Shown here: piece by piece, positions 7,288 to 13,444 of the stretch
How the letters are laid out: every line of letters starts with the position of its first letter
How positions within the stretch are numbered: position 1 is the first letter of the stretch
Assembly: GCA_964592335.1 (NCBI GenBank)
Contig: CAZQEU010000038.1
Location: 1-14,678, forward strand
Reading direction: 5' to 3'
Source: CAZKUB01 sp964592335
GTDB taxonomy: Archaea; Thermoplasmatota; E2; DHVEG-1
DNA length: 14,678 nucleotides
Notes under the pieces: model-generated
The model's database searches: none
What the model saw: only the letters and a program-made list of their open reading frames with translations
What the model was told of the DNA's origin: nothing
Made by a program: the position numbers and the translations under genes

Positions 7288-8076
7288 TTAATCATCAAGT
7301 TTTCTATGAAACTCAAATTCTCCGTTGTTGTTTTTTACTGATTCTTCTAAATTTTCAACAACTTTTTTTAATTGCTCCTCAGCTATTTTATAATCCGGAG
7401 CTGTGATTCTGATTATATACTGGGGGGCACCAATACAGTTAATCTTGATGTCTACGTCTTCATATTCGCTTTTTTCAGAATCCTGTAAAACTTTTTTGAT
7501 GTAACTTATTCCATCAGGAAGCCACGAAGTAATGCTGATGTAGCCTTTTATGTCTACAAAAGGAATAGTTATATTTGATTTTGCAACTTCCTCTAATTCT
7601 GAAATCCATTCTCCTTTGAAACCATCTTTTTCTAATGTTTTAATATCATATGCTGCTTCTTCGAATGCACCATATAAAGTACCATATTTTTCTGTTAGTT
7701 TATTTCCAAAGTCATTGTAACATTGATCAAGTGATTTACCGATTTTTTCTGCAACCATCTCAAGTAGTTTTTCAGATTTTTTACTGTTTTTCCATTCTTG
7801 TATCTTATCGCGTTTCTGATGCTCATTTACCCTTTTAAGAGAAAGATCGATGTGTTGTTTATGTTCATCAACATTTAAAACTTTACAGACAACTTTTTGT
7901 TTTTCTTTTATATGGTTGCGTATACGTTTTACCCATCCAGTTGCAATTTCTGCTATATGTATAAATCCTTCTTTGCCAGGATATTCATCAAGGCTTATAA
8001 ATGCTCCAAAATTCTGAACCTTAATTGCAGTACCTACAACAAGCTCTCCTTCTTCCGGGTACTCTTTTTTTATCAT
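7288..8076 (-). CDS. Translation initiation factor aIF2, alpha subunit
   Basis: The 262-residue protein begins with an S1/OB domain (about residues 8-85): GELVVGTAIKVQNFGAFISL, EGFIHIAEIATGWVKRIR and KVLNVDEHKQHIDLSLKRV. A helical domain (about 88-165) and a C-terminal alpha/beta domain (about 170-262) follow, ending in KNNNGEFEFHRKLDD. The length is that of the archaeal factor. With the beta and gamma subunits it forms the heterotrimer that brings initiator tRNA to the ribosome; in archaea alpha also strengthens tRNA binding. The gene lies 29 bp after S27e and directly abuts nop10. The expected aIF2-alpha sequence starts at once after this ATG. The ATG just upstream at 8084 is out of frame and closes after two codons. 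Confidence 0.96.
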   Translation of the reverse strand: MIKKEYPEEGELVVGTAIKVQNFGAFISLDEYPGKEGFIHIAEIATGWVKRIRNHIKEKQKVVCKVLNVDEHKQHIDLSLKRVNEHQKRDKIQEWKNSKKSEKLLEMVAEKIGKSLDQCYNDFGNKLTEKYGTLYGAFEEAAYDIKTLEKDGFKGEWISELEEVAKSNITIPFVDIKGYISITSWLPDGISYIKKVLQDSEKSEYEDVDIKINCIGAPQYIIRITAPDYKIAEEQLKKVVENLEESVKNNNGEFEFHRKLDD

Positions 8077-8105
8077 ATTCTCATTAAACCTACTTTTGGT
8101 TTTTT

Positions 8106-8282
8106 TTATTCAATTACTTCTAAAATCTCGGCTTTAATCTTTGCTTTTCCACCATCTGGAATTGCAAGTTTTGCACCGCATATGTGACAAGACACGATTG
8201 TACTTGCATTGTTGAATAATATCTGTTCATTTTCACAGTCTTTACAGCGAACTTTTATAAATTTACTCTCAGTTTTTCTCAT
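8106..8282 (-). CDS. rps27e: 30S ribosomal protein S27e
   Basis: This 58-residue protein has a C4 zinc ribbon: VRCKDCENEQ (Cys13, Cys16) and VSCHICGAKL (Cys32, Cys35). The characteristic S27e tail IPDGGKAKIKAEILEVIE follows. The length is normal for the archaeal small-subunit protein. The ATG is 2 bases after the L44e stop, and GGTAGG-like purines at the L44e end may serve as its ribosome site. L44e, S27e, aIF2-alpha and Nop10 in this order is a well-known archaeal operon. Confidence 0.95.
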   Translation of the reverse strand: MRKTESKFIKVRCKDCENEQILFNNASTIVSCHICGAKLAIPDGGKAKIKAEILEVIE

Positions 8283-8284
8283 AT

Positions 8285-8563
8285 TTATTTACCTACCTCG
8301 ACTTTTTTTGCTCTAATACTTGGAGGTTGAATGCTTTTTTTGCATTTTGTACAAGTATATTTTAGATTAGATCTTCTACTGGTTTTTTCACGTCCCTCTG
8401 GTTTGGGACGAGGGAAACCACGGTATCCTTTCATTACTCTTCTGAAGCGACGTTGTCCTTGTTTAAACTCGCTTGCTTTTTTCTTTTTTACTTTATGAAC
8501 TTCATGTGTGGTATGTTTTTTGCATTTGGCGCAGTACATCTTGATTTTACGTGGTTTTAACAT
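8285..8563 (-). CDS. rpl44e: 50S ribosomal protein L44e
   Basis: The 92-residue basic protein opens MLKPRKIKMYCAKCKKHTTH and has a zinc site made by Cys11/Cys14 and Cys71/Cys74. The conserved GQRRF and YRGFPRPKP segments lie between them. It is a large-subunit protein near the tRNA exit site. The frame stays open upstream of 8563, but a GGAG Shine-Dalgarno 8 nt before this ATG, a TATA-like box near 8618 and the family start all fix it here. It is the first gene of the five-gene minus-strand operon. Confidence 0.96.
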   Translation of the reverse strand: MLKPRKIKMYCAKCKKHTTHEVHKVKKKKASEFKQGQRRFRRVMKGYRGFPRPKPEGREKTSRRSNLKYTCTKCKKSIQPPSIRAKKVEVGK

Positions 8564-8613
8564 ATGAAACTCCTTTAATTTAGCTTGTAGAGTGAAAACG
8601 TAATAAGGAGGTA

Positions 8614-8624
8614 ATATATAAAAC
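8614..8624 (-). promoter_or_regulatory. TATA-like box of the L44e operon
   Basis: On the minus strand GTTTTATATAT lies about 55 nt before the L44e ATG, predicting a start near 8590 and a leader of about 30 nt that holds AAAGGAG. It would drive the whole L44e-S27e-aIF2-alpha-Nop10-PAC2 unit. Confidence 0.5.
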
Positions 8625-8760
8625 ATAATGTTACAGTAGTAAGTCCCGAAAGTAGCATTAGATTTTACAAAATTAGGCATTAAATAGGGTTGTATAAGGA
8701 TTTCTATATGTTTTTTCTCTTTAGAAATGCTAAAATATGTTTGAAAATGTTGATTCATAG

Positions 8761-8770
8761 AAAAATATAT
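8761..8770 (+). promoter_or_regulatory. Candidate TATA box of the toxin-antitoxin operon
   Basis: AAAAATATAT sits about 35-40 nt before the antitoxin ATG and predicts a transcription start near 8790-8795, inside the tandem inverted repeats. No ribosome-binding sequence precedes the ATG, consistent with a very short leader. Confidence 0.45.
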
Positions 8771-8805
8771 ATAGTTATTATAACTATAATAGTTATGGTA
8801 ACTAT
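8770..8805. promoter_or_regulatory. Tandem inverted-repeat operator of the toxin-antitoxin operon
   Basis: ATAGTTA-TTA-TAACTAT (8771-8787) and ATAGTTA-TGG-TAACTAT (8789-8805) are two perfect copies of the same 7-3-7 inverted repeat, 18 bp apart, with the first extended by one more pair to 8770 and 8788. They cover the predicted transcription start and reach the antitoxin ATG at 8804. Two adjacent palindromes at the start of an antitoxin gene are what an autoregulating ribbon-helix-helix-type antitoxin needs. The repeats are seen directly and the binding protein is inferred. Confidence 0.75.
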
Positions 8806-9031
8806 GAGTTATAAAACAATTAATGTAACATCTAAAACATATGAAAAACTCGTTCTTTATAAACATGGCAATATGAGTTTTGATGATGTCATCAACGAAT
8901 TTATGAGTCAAATCGAAGAAAAAAAATTTTATAAACATGTTCTTAAGGAACATAAAAAAAGGATGCAAAAAATTAAAGCCAAAGAGTATGTTGATTCTGA
9001 TAACATAGAAGATGCATTAAAAAATGCTTGA
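8804..9031 (+). CDS. VapB/RelB-like antitoxin (DUF217/DUF7557-like)
   Basis: The 75-residue product begins MSYKTINVTSKTYEKLVLYK and continues GNMSFDDVINEFMSQI. This is the archaeal antitoxin pattern: a DNA-binding strand KTINV, a helix, the [G/N]xSFDDVI motif and a second helix. A Lys/Glu-rich tail (HKKRMQKIKAKEYVDSDN) would wrap the toxin. The frame is open further upstream to a TTG at 8690, but that part is AT-driven hydrophobic sequence across the operator. An ATG at 8795 adds three residues and is a possible start. The ATG at 8804 at the edge of the second palindrome is preferred. The RelE-like toxin gene follows after 9 bp. Antitoxins of this type are more often noted beside PIN-domain VapC toxins, so the RelE-type partner deserves notice. 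Confidence 0.8.
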   Translation: MSYKTINVTSKTYEKLVLYKHGNMSFDDVINEFMSQIEEKKFYKHVLKEHKKRMQKIKAKEYVDSDNIEDALKNA

Positions 9032-9040
9032 GGTTGTTAT

Positions 9041-9346
9041 TTGAAATTAACTAAAAAACCAAATTCTTATAAAATTTTCCAAGGTAATGATTTTTTAAAA
9101 GATGTTAAGAAAATTCTCAAGAGTGGAGATAAATCAGTATTATCTGAGATACAACGAGTTATAAATGAATTAAAAATTGATCCTCATACGAAACGTCCTA
9201 CGATGGATATAAAACTTATTTCGCCTAAAAAAGAGGCGGTATATAGAGTAAGATTAGGAAAATACAGGTTAGTATACGAAATTGACGAGTCAAATAAAAC
9301 TATAATTCTTACAATGTTTTTTATCAGAGGAAAAGGGTATAATTAA
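9041..9346 (+). CDS. RelE/ParE-superfamily toxin (TTG start)
   Basis: The 101-residue protein has an N-terminal FQGNDFLKDVKKILKSGDKS helix, a second helix LSEIQRVINELK, then the basic strand block EAVYRVRLGKYRLVYEID and a last strand TIILTMFFIRGKGYN. That is the complete RelE fold, with the Arg/Lys/Tyr-rich YRVRxGxYRLVYE motif. Such toxins cleave mRNA on the ribosome, or in the ParE branch act on gyrase; the basic C-terminal residues favour the RelE/mRNA-interferase side. The start is TTG, supported by GAGGTT 4-5 nt upstream overlapping the antitoxin stop and by the position of the family N-terminus. It is co-transcribed with the antitoxin and lies on the strand opposite the replication and translation genes on either side. 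Confidence 0.85.
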   Translation: MKLTKKPNSYKIFQGNDFLKDVKKILKSGDKSVLSEIQRVINELKIDPHTKRPTMDIKLISPKKEAVYRVRLGKYRLVYEIDESNKTIILTMFFIRGKGYN

Positions 9347-9417
9347 GCTTGTAGTATTTGACTTATGTTTAATTAACAGGGAAATCATCAGTTCTTTGGA
9401 ATTTTTTATATTTGAGA

Positions 9418-10053
9418 TTATAATATTTCCAGTTTTTTAACTGTATCTCTTTTACATAGCATATCTGCCATGTCTTTTGGAGCTGAAAATACATCATGCT
9501 CCTTTAAAGTATATTGTTTTTCGTCTGTTCCAACAAACTTTGGAATATCTTTTGTAGTTTGTAAAATAGGATTTGTGTTAGCAGTAGATTTTTCACTATT
9601 TTCTTCCTCTTTTTTATGTTCTACATTTTCTGTTTCTTTCTTTGTTTTATTTTCATCTAACTTAACTTTTTTATCACTTTCTTTGTTTTCAAATATTTGA
9701 CTGCGGGATGTCTTCATATGATTTAGTATGCAATCAAAAAGCTCTCTTTCGATAGATAGCATGTTTTTTAAATCAGGATTTCCACCTCTTGCTTTGGAAA
9801 CGGCTGCAAGAAGTATTTTTTTTTCACGTTGCTCATATATGTTTACTGCTATTTTTTTTGTATTTTGAATTTCATCCTTCAAAAGTGTTTTTTTCTGTGA
9901 ATCTGATTCTTTTTCAAACCTGTTGTTTAAAGCCTGTATATACTCTGATAGATTGATATAAAAATTGTTTTTCAAATCAGTTAAAACAGGGGATTTTCTT
10001 TCAAGTTGTTGAATTTTTCTAAGCAGTCTATAGTTTATTTCTTCTCCGTCCAT
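9418..10053 (-). CDS. gins51: DNA replication factor GINS, Gins51 (Gins15) subunit
   Basis: The 211-residue protein has the archaeal Gins51 layout. The helical A domain (about 1-112) carries YRLLRKIQQLERKSPVL, QNTKKIAVNIYEQREKKIL and NMLSIERELFDCIL. A Lys/Glu-rich linker (about 113-160) follows, then a small C-terminal B domain (about 165-211) with IPKFVGTDEKQYTLKEHDV and DMADMLCKRDTVKKLEIL. In archaea GINS bridges MCM helicase, the Cdc45/RecJ-like protein and primase at the fork. The long charged linker is typical of this A-B order. The ATG at 10053 begins at the family start and has AT-rich sequence but no clear Shine-Dalgarno. priS lies upstream on the same strand, separated by a plus-strand hydrolase gene. 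Confidence 0.85.
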   Translation of the reverse strand: MDGEEINYRLLRKIQQLERKSPVLTDLKNNFYINLSEYIQALNNRFEKESDSQKKTLLKDEIQNTKKIAVNIYEQREKKILLAAVSKARGGNPDLKNMLSIERELFDCILNHMKTSRSQIFENKESDKKVKLDENKTKKETENVEHKKEEENSEKSTANTNPILQTTKDIPKFVGTDEKQYTLKEHDVFSAPKDMADMLCKRDTVKKLEIL

Positions 10054-10087
10054 ATTTTCTTTTCAAATATTTTGTATAGGATATTTT

Positions 10088-10098
10088 TTTAAATATAT
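10088..10098 (+). promoter_or_regulatory. Candidate TATA box for the alpha/beta hydrolase
   Basis: TTTAAATATAT would start a message near 10118, close to the strong GGAAGGAG ribosome site (10117-10124), 7 nt before ATG 10132. The same AT-rich 78-bp region must also hold the divergent gins51 promoter. Confidence 0.35.
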
Positions 10099-10131
10099 TT
10101 GCTATAACAAAAGTTTGGAAGGAGTATAAAG

Positions 10132-10965
10132 ATGCCATTTGTAAAGGTTGATAACGTTAAAATAAACTACCATGTCTTTGGGGAAGGCAAGCCTCTTGTT
10201 TTAATTTCAGGGCTTGGCACTGACCATAAAACATGGTTTTTTCAGATACCTATCTTCAAAGATTATTTCAAAGTAATTGTTTTTGACAACCGTGGTATGG
10301 GTAAAAGCACAGGGTCTATAAAGCCTTATACAACTGATTTAATGGCAGAGGATACAAAAAAACTAATTGATCATCTGAAAATTGATAAAACCCATGTTTT
10401 AGGTTCTTCAATGGGTGGTATGATAGCTCAAAAACTTGCTATAAACTATCCAGATAATGTTGACAAACTAGTTTTGTGTTCCACATCAGCAAAACCCGGG
10501 GATAATCTTAGAGAGATCTTAAAAGAAGGGCTAAAAGATATAATCAATTACGAAGGCCATGATGATATATTTGATGTAAAGCCACGCATTCGAATAGTTA
10601 GAAGAATCCTAGGTTTCTTTCTAACACAAGTATTTTCAGATGAATTCATACATGAAAACAAAAAACTCATAAATGAGCTCATTGAGGACTATGTATCAAA
10701 TCCTAGATACTATGAAACCTTTGTAAAACAAGTCAGAGCAATCCATAGACATAATACTTTAAAAGATATTTCTAAAATTAAATCTGAGACACTTGTTTTT
10801 ACCGGATCAGATGATAAATTATTACCAGATACATCATCTGATATATTAAAAAAGGGTATATCAAATGCTAAACTAGTTAAACTAAAATCTGCAAATCATG
10901 GTATGCATTATGAAAACGCAGAGGAATTCAACAGAATTGTACTAGATTTTCTAAAATCTAATTAG
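10132..10965 (+). CDS. Alpha/beta-hydrolase fold enzyme
   Basis: The 277-residue protein is a full-length alpha/beta hydrolase. It has the oxyanion-side motif SGLGTDHKTW, the strand FDNRGMGKS, the nucleophile elbow GSSMGG (Ser93), an acid at about Asp228 in GSDDKLLP, and His256 in ANHGMH. The triad is therefore complete. A lid of about 70 helical residues (about 122-200) replaces the cap. The closest patterns are 3-oxoadipate enol-lactonase or carboxylesterase-like members, but I cannot name the substrate. There is no signal peptide, so it is cytoplasmic. The Shine-Dalgarno GGAAGGAG is strong. Its 3' end overlaps the convergent priS gene by 8 bp. It stands between gins51 and priS, which are usually close together, so it was probably inserted there. 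Confidence 0.88.
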   Translation: MPFVKVDNVKINYHVFGEGKPLVLISGLGTDHKTWFFQIPIFKDYFKVIVFDNRGMGKSTGSIKPYTTDLMAEDTKKLIDHLKIDKTHVLGSSMGGMIAQKLAINYPDNVDKLVLCSTSAKPGDNLREILKEGLKDIINYEGHDDIFDVKPRIRIVRRILGFFLTQVFSDEFIHENKKLINELIEDYVSNPRYYETFVKQVRAIHRHNTLKDISKIKSETLVFTGSDDKLLPDTSSDILKKGISNAKLVKLKSANHGMHYENAEEFNRIVLDFLKSN

Positions 10966-12151
10966 AAATAGTAGCAATTCTTCTAGCTACTAAAAAAACA
11001 GCTAAAAACTTTGGTACTTTTTGTTTTCCTTGTTTTAAATCAAAGCTTTCATCTTTCATTACAATACTAAAATCTTGGGTAAGGTTTACATCAACTGGTT
11101 CATCATCAAAGATTACGGTCTCTTTGAGAGGATTAAAACTCTCCAGATTTTTAAAAGATATTTTTTCAACTTTAAAACCTGTTTTACCATGAAGTGACCC
11201 AGGTAGTCTTATAAGACGCTTTATATCACATGTCACCGGTTCATCGGTTTCTCCAGATGAAATTGAAACAGCGGTTTTTCTAAGAGCATTATTTAAAAAA
11301 AACTTGCGTATTGTTTTTGTCTGATCAAGCCTTCCTTCTTTTATCCTATTTACTCGCTCCTCAGATAGATCCTCAAGTAATTTCTCGGCATCAGATTTTT
11401 TAACACCATACCGCTTTAGTTTTTCTAAAGGATCATCGCTTTCTATTATTTCCTCAATAATATCTATAATTCCTCTGCTAATCCTTCCTTTCCAACCAGG
11501 ATCATCAGGCTTTGGCATCTTTAAAGTCTTGCCACTTGCAAAAGTTCTACCACCATAATTTTTCTTACCTGTTGCCTGATCATGAAACATGATGGAGTCT
11601 TTTAGATCACGACCCGTTATATAATCAACAACTTCTCTTCTCTCGTTGCTATCAAGTGATAAAATCGCAGGATCTTTTACATGGCAGTGATATCCTCTTC
11701 CACCACTAAAATAAAGCTCAATGTATTTTTTGTTAAAACCAAAATCATTGATTAAAAAATCATTGACAAGCTTGATGAACTCATCTTTTACTAAATCAAG
11801 CTGCTCTGAATAACTATATTTTTCAGCATTAGGCAGATGATCGGAATCAAGATCAAAAATAAGCTCTGCCCCCATCCAATCTTTTTCCTGCATCTTGGGT
11901 GCATCAGGAATCTTGTAATATGCAGAAGAGTAATATGCATGCATGGGAACCTTGTTTTTGACAAAATAATCAAAGTTGTATTTTTTGTCAAAGCCGATAT
12001 GCCTCATCATACCGCGTCCGCCAAAAAAAACAAAGGCATATTCTCTTCTTCCAAAACGATCAGGTAGGACTATATCTTTGGATTTATAATAATCACTAAA
12101 ACAGTTTTTTAGAAACTCCAATGACTCGTTTTTACTTTGAAAACTCCCCAT
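10958..12151 (-). CDS. priS: DNA primase small (catalytic) subunit PriS
   Basis: The 397-residue protein has the archaeo-eukaryotic primase motifs. RFGRREYAFVFFGGRGMMRH comes early. ELIFDLDSDHLP holds the catalytic acids (Asp100, Asp102). SGGRGYHCH (149-157) carries the nucleotide-binding His. CDIKRLIRLPGSLHGKTG lies late, with the third acidic and basic residues. It synthesises RNA/DNA primers together with PriL, which is not in this window. The Cys/His zinc knuckle found after the DxD motif in Pyrococcus-type PriS is absent: the stretch after HLP is NAEKYSYSEQLDLV. Shortened forms of this kind occur in other euryarchaea. The ATG at 12151 is the family start, and a TATA-like box near 12182 gives a nearly leaderless message. 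The gene is divergent from cdc6. Confidence 0.93.
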   Translation of the reverse strand: MGSFQSKNESLEFLKNCFSDYYKSKDIVLPDRFGRREYAFVFFGGRGMMRHIGFDKKYNFDYFVKNKVPMHAYYSSAYYKIPDAPKMQEKDWMGAELIFDLDSDHLPNAEKYSYSEQLDLVKDEFIKLVNDFLINDFGFNKKYIELYFSGGRGYHCHVKDPAILSLDSNERREVVDYITGRDLKDSIMFHDQATGKKNYGGRTFASGKTLKMPKPDDPGWKGRISRGIIDIIEEIIESDDPLEKLKRYGVKKSDAEKLLEDLSEERVNRIKEGRLDQTKTIRKFFLNNALRKTAVSISSGETDEPVTCDIKRLIRLPGSLHGKTGFKVEKISFKNLESFNPLKETVIFDDEPVDVNLTQDFSIVMKDESFDLKQGKQKVPKFLAVFLVARRIATISN

Positions 12152-12179
12152 AACAAAAAACCTAGAACAATTTCAAACG

Positions 12180-12211
12180 TATAAGATTTATCACAAAAAA
12201 ATCAGCTTATA
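12180..12211. repeat. Imperfect inverted repeat in the priS/cdc6 divergent promoter
   Basis: TATAAG (12180-12185) pairs with CTTATA (12206-12211), and GATT/AATC inside it extends the symmetry with a gap. It lies between the TATA-like boxes of two replication genes. Orc1/Cdc6 genes often sit next to origins, but I see no GC-rich origin-recognition-box sequence here, so an origin is not claimed. Confidence 0.3.
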
Positions 12212-12213
12212 AC

Positions 12214-12221
12214 TATAAAAT
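12214..12221 (+). promoter_or_regulatory. TATA box of cdc6, leaderless start
   Basis: TATAAAAT is centred about 25 nt before the cdc6 ATG at 12242, so transcription should start at or within a base or two of that ATG. No Shine-Dalgarno precedes it, in agreement. Confidence 0.5.
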
Positions 12222-12241
12222 TTTTAGATAAAGTTTTAACA

Positions 12242-13444
12242 ATGGCAAAACATTACAGTCTTCAAATGAAAAACATCATTGAAGACGAACTACTTTCATC
12301 AACTGTTATAAAAAACCCTGATGCACTGGATTTTGACTATATCCCAGATGAGATAATACATAGAGACGAGCAGCAGAAATTTCTTGCACAAATGTTCAAA
12401 CCTCTTCTTTCAAAAGTACCACAAAACGCAGTACTCAAAGGACCAGTAGGATCAGGTAAAACACTTATTGCAAAAAAATTCTGCAGATCAATTTCAAATA
12501 TAGCAAGAAAACAAGGGAAAACAATAGAATACGTTCATATAAACTGTAGGAAAAGAAGTACAGATGCAATGGTGCTATTGGGTGTTCTTAATCATTTTGA
12601 TCCAAGATTTCCAGATCGTGGTTTTTCAGTTCAAGAAATGCAGCAGGTCCTAAAAAAACAGCTAATAAAAAGAGATGCACAACTGCTTTTAGTACTCGAC
12701 GAAGCAGATGCACTTCTTAAAAAAAGTGGCCCAGATCTTGTATATGATCTTACACGTTTTTCAGATGAATCCAGTCAAAACAAAACACCAGTTTCATTGC
12801 TTTTAATCTCTCAAAAAGATATACTACCAATGTTTGACTCAGCATCACTTAGCACATTTAAACGAAGCAATGTACTTACACTTGATAAATACACAAGAGA
12901 TGAACTATATGATATTGTAAATCAACGTATCATACTTGCTTTTCATACAGGTGTCGTACAAGATGACTCAACAGAATTAGTAGCAGATATAGCATCAGAG
13001 TGGGGTGATGCACGATTTGCAATAGAGCTACTCTGGAAATCAGCAATAGCTGCAGATAATCAACATAAAGAACTGGTTACACCCGAGCATGTCCGAGCTG
13101 CAAAAGCAGAAACATATTCTGTGGTAACAGAGACTAAACTCAAAAACCTTGATCTTCATCCACTGCTGACACTTTATGCTATTGCAAAAAGACTAAAAAA
13201 AGACCAAAGTGCATATGTTAAAACAGGTGAAGCGGAAAAAACATACAAAGTAACATGTGAGGAATACAAAGAAAAACCACGTACACATACAATGTTTTGG
13301 AATTATTTAAAAGAAGTAGAAAACGCAGGCTTCATACACATTAAAACCTCTGGTAAGGGTCAACTTGGAACAACACAACTCATATCACTACCCGATATAC
13401 CAGCAGAAATAGTTGGTCAAAAAGTAGAAGAAATTTTAAAATAA
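12242..13444 (+). CDS. cdc6: Orc1/Cdc6 replication-initiation AAA+ protein
   Basis: The 400-residue protein has an Orc1/Cdc6 N-terminal segment (IPDEIIHRDEQQKFLAQM). Walker A is GPVGSGKT (67-74), and Walker B is LLLVLDEADAL with Asp153-Glu154. A sensor-1 region LLLISQKD and the sensor-2 motif GDARFAIELL (255-264, Arg258) follow. The C-terminal winged helix (about 300-400) contains YKVTCEEYKEKPRTHTMF and GFIHIKTSGKG. The protein binds origin DNA, loads MCM and switches off by ATP hydrolysis. Its length is typical. A TATA box 25 nt upstream supports a leaderless ATG. It is divergent from priS, so initiation and priming genes share one promoter region. Its 3' end overlaps the convergent DNA glycosylase gene by 9 bp. 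Confidence 0.95.
   Translation: MAKHYSLQMKNIIEDELLSSTVIKNPDALDFDYIPDEIIHRDEQQKFLAQMFKPLLSKVPQNAVLKGPVGSGKTLIAKKFCRSISNIARKQGKTIEYVHINCRKRSTDAMVLLGVLNHFDPRFPDRGFSVQEMQQVLKKQLIKRDAQLLLVLDEADALLKKSGPDLVYDLTRFSDESSQNKTPVSLLLISQKDILPMFDSASLSTFKRSNVLTLDKYTRDELYDIVNQRIILAFHTGVVQDDSTELVADIASEWGDARFAIELLWKSAIAADNQHKELVTPEHVRAAKAETYSVVTETKLKNLDLHPLLTLYAIAKRLKKDQSAYVKTGEAEKTYKVTCEEYKEKPRTHTMFWNYLKEVENAGFIHIKTSGKGQLGTTQLISLPDIPAEIVGQKVEEILK

Noticed and set aside
8690..8803. Upstream extension of the antitoxin, with a hydrophobic stretch that looks like a membrane helix
   Set aside because: It starts at TTG without a ribosome site and the hydrophobic residues come from translating the AT-rich palindromes.
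8564..8968. Long upstream extension of the L44e reading frame
   Set aside because: The added residues are AT-driven hydrophobic sequence, cross the operon promoter and the toxin-antitoxin operator, and are absent from L44e; the Shine-Dalgarno fixes the start at 8563.
9340..9375. TAATTAA/TTAATTA inverted repeat after the toxin gene
   Set aside because: The arms are nearly self-palindromic AT sequence with a 22-nt loop; a stem this AT-rich is expected by chance here.
12152..12241. Replication origin beside cdc6
   Set aside because: No repeated origin-recognition-box-like sequence is visible and the region is only 90 bp; position next to cdc6 alone is not enough.
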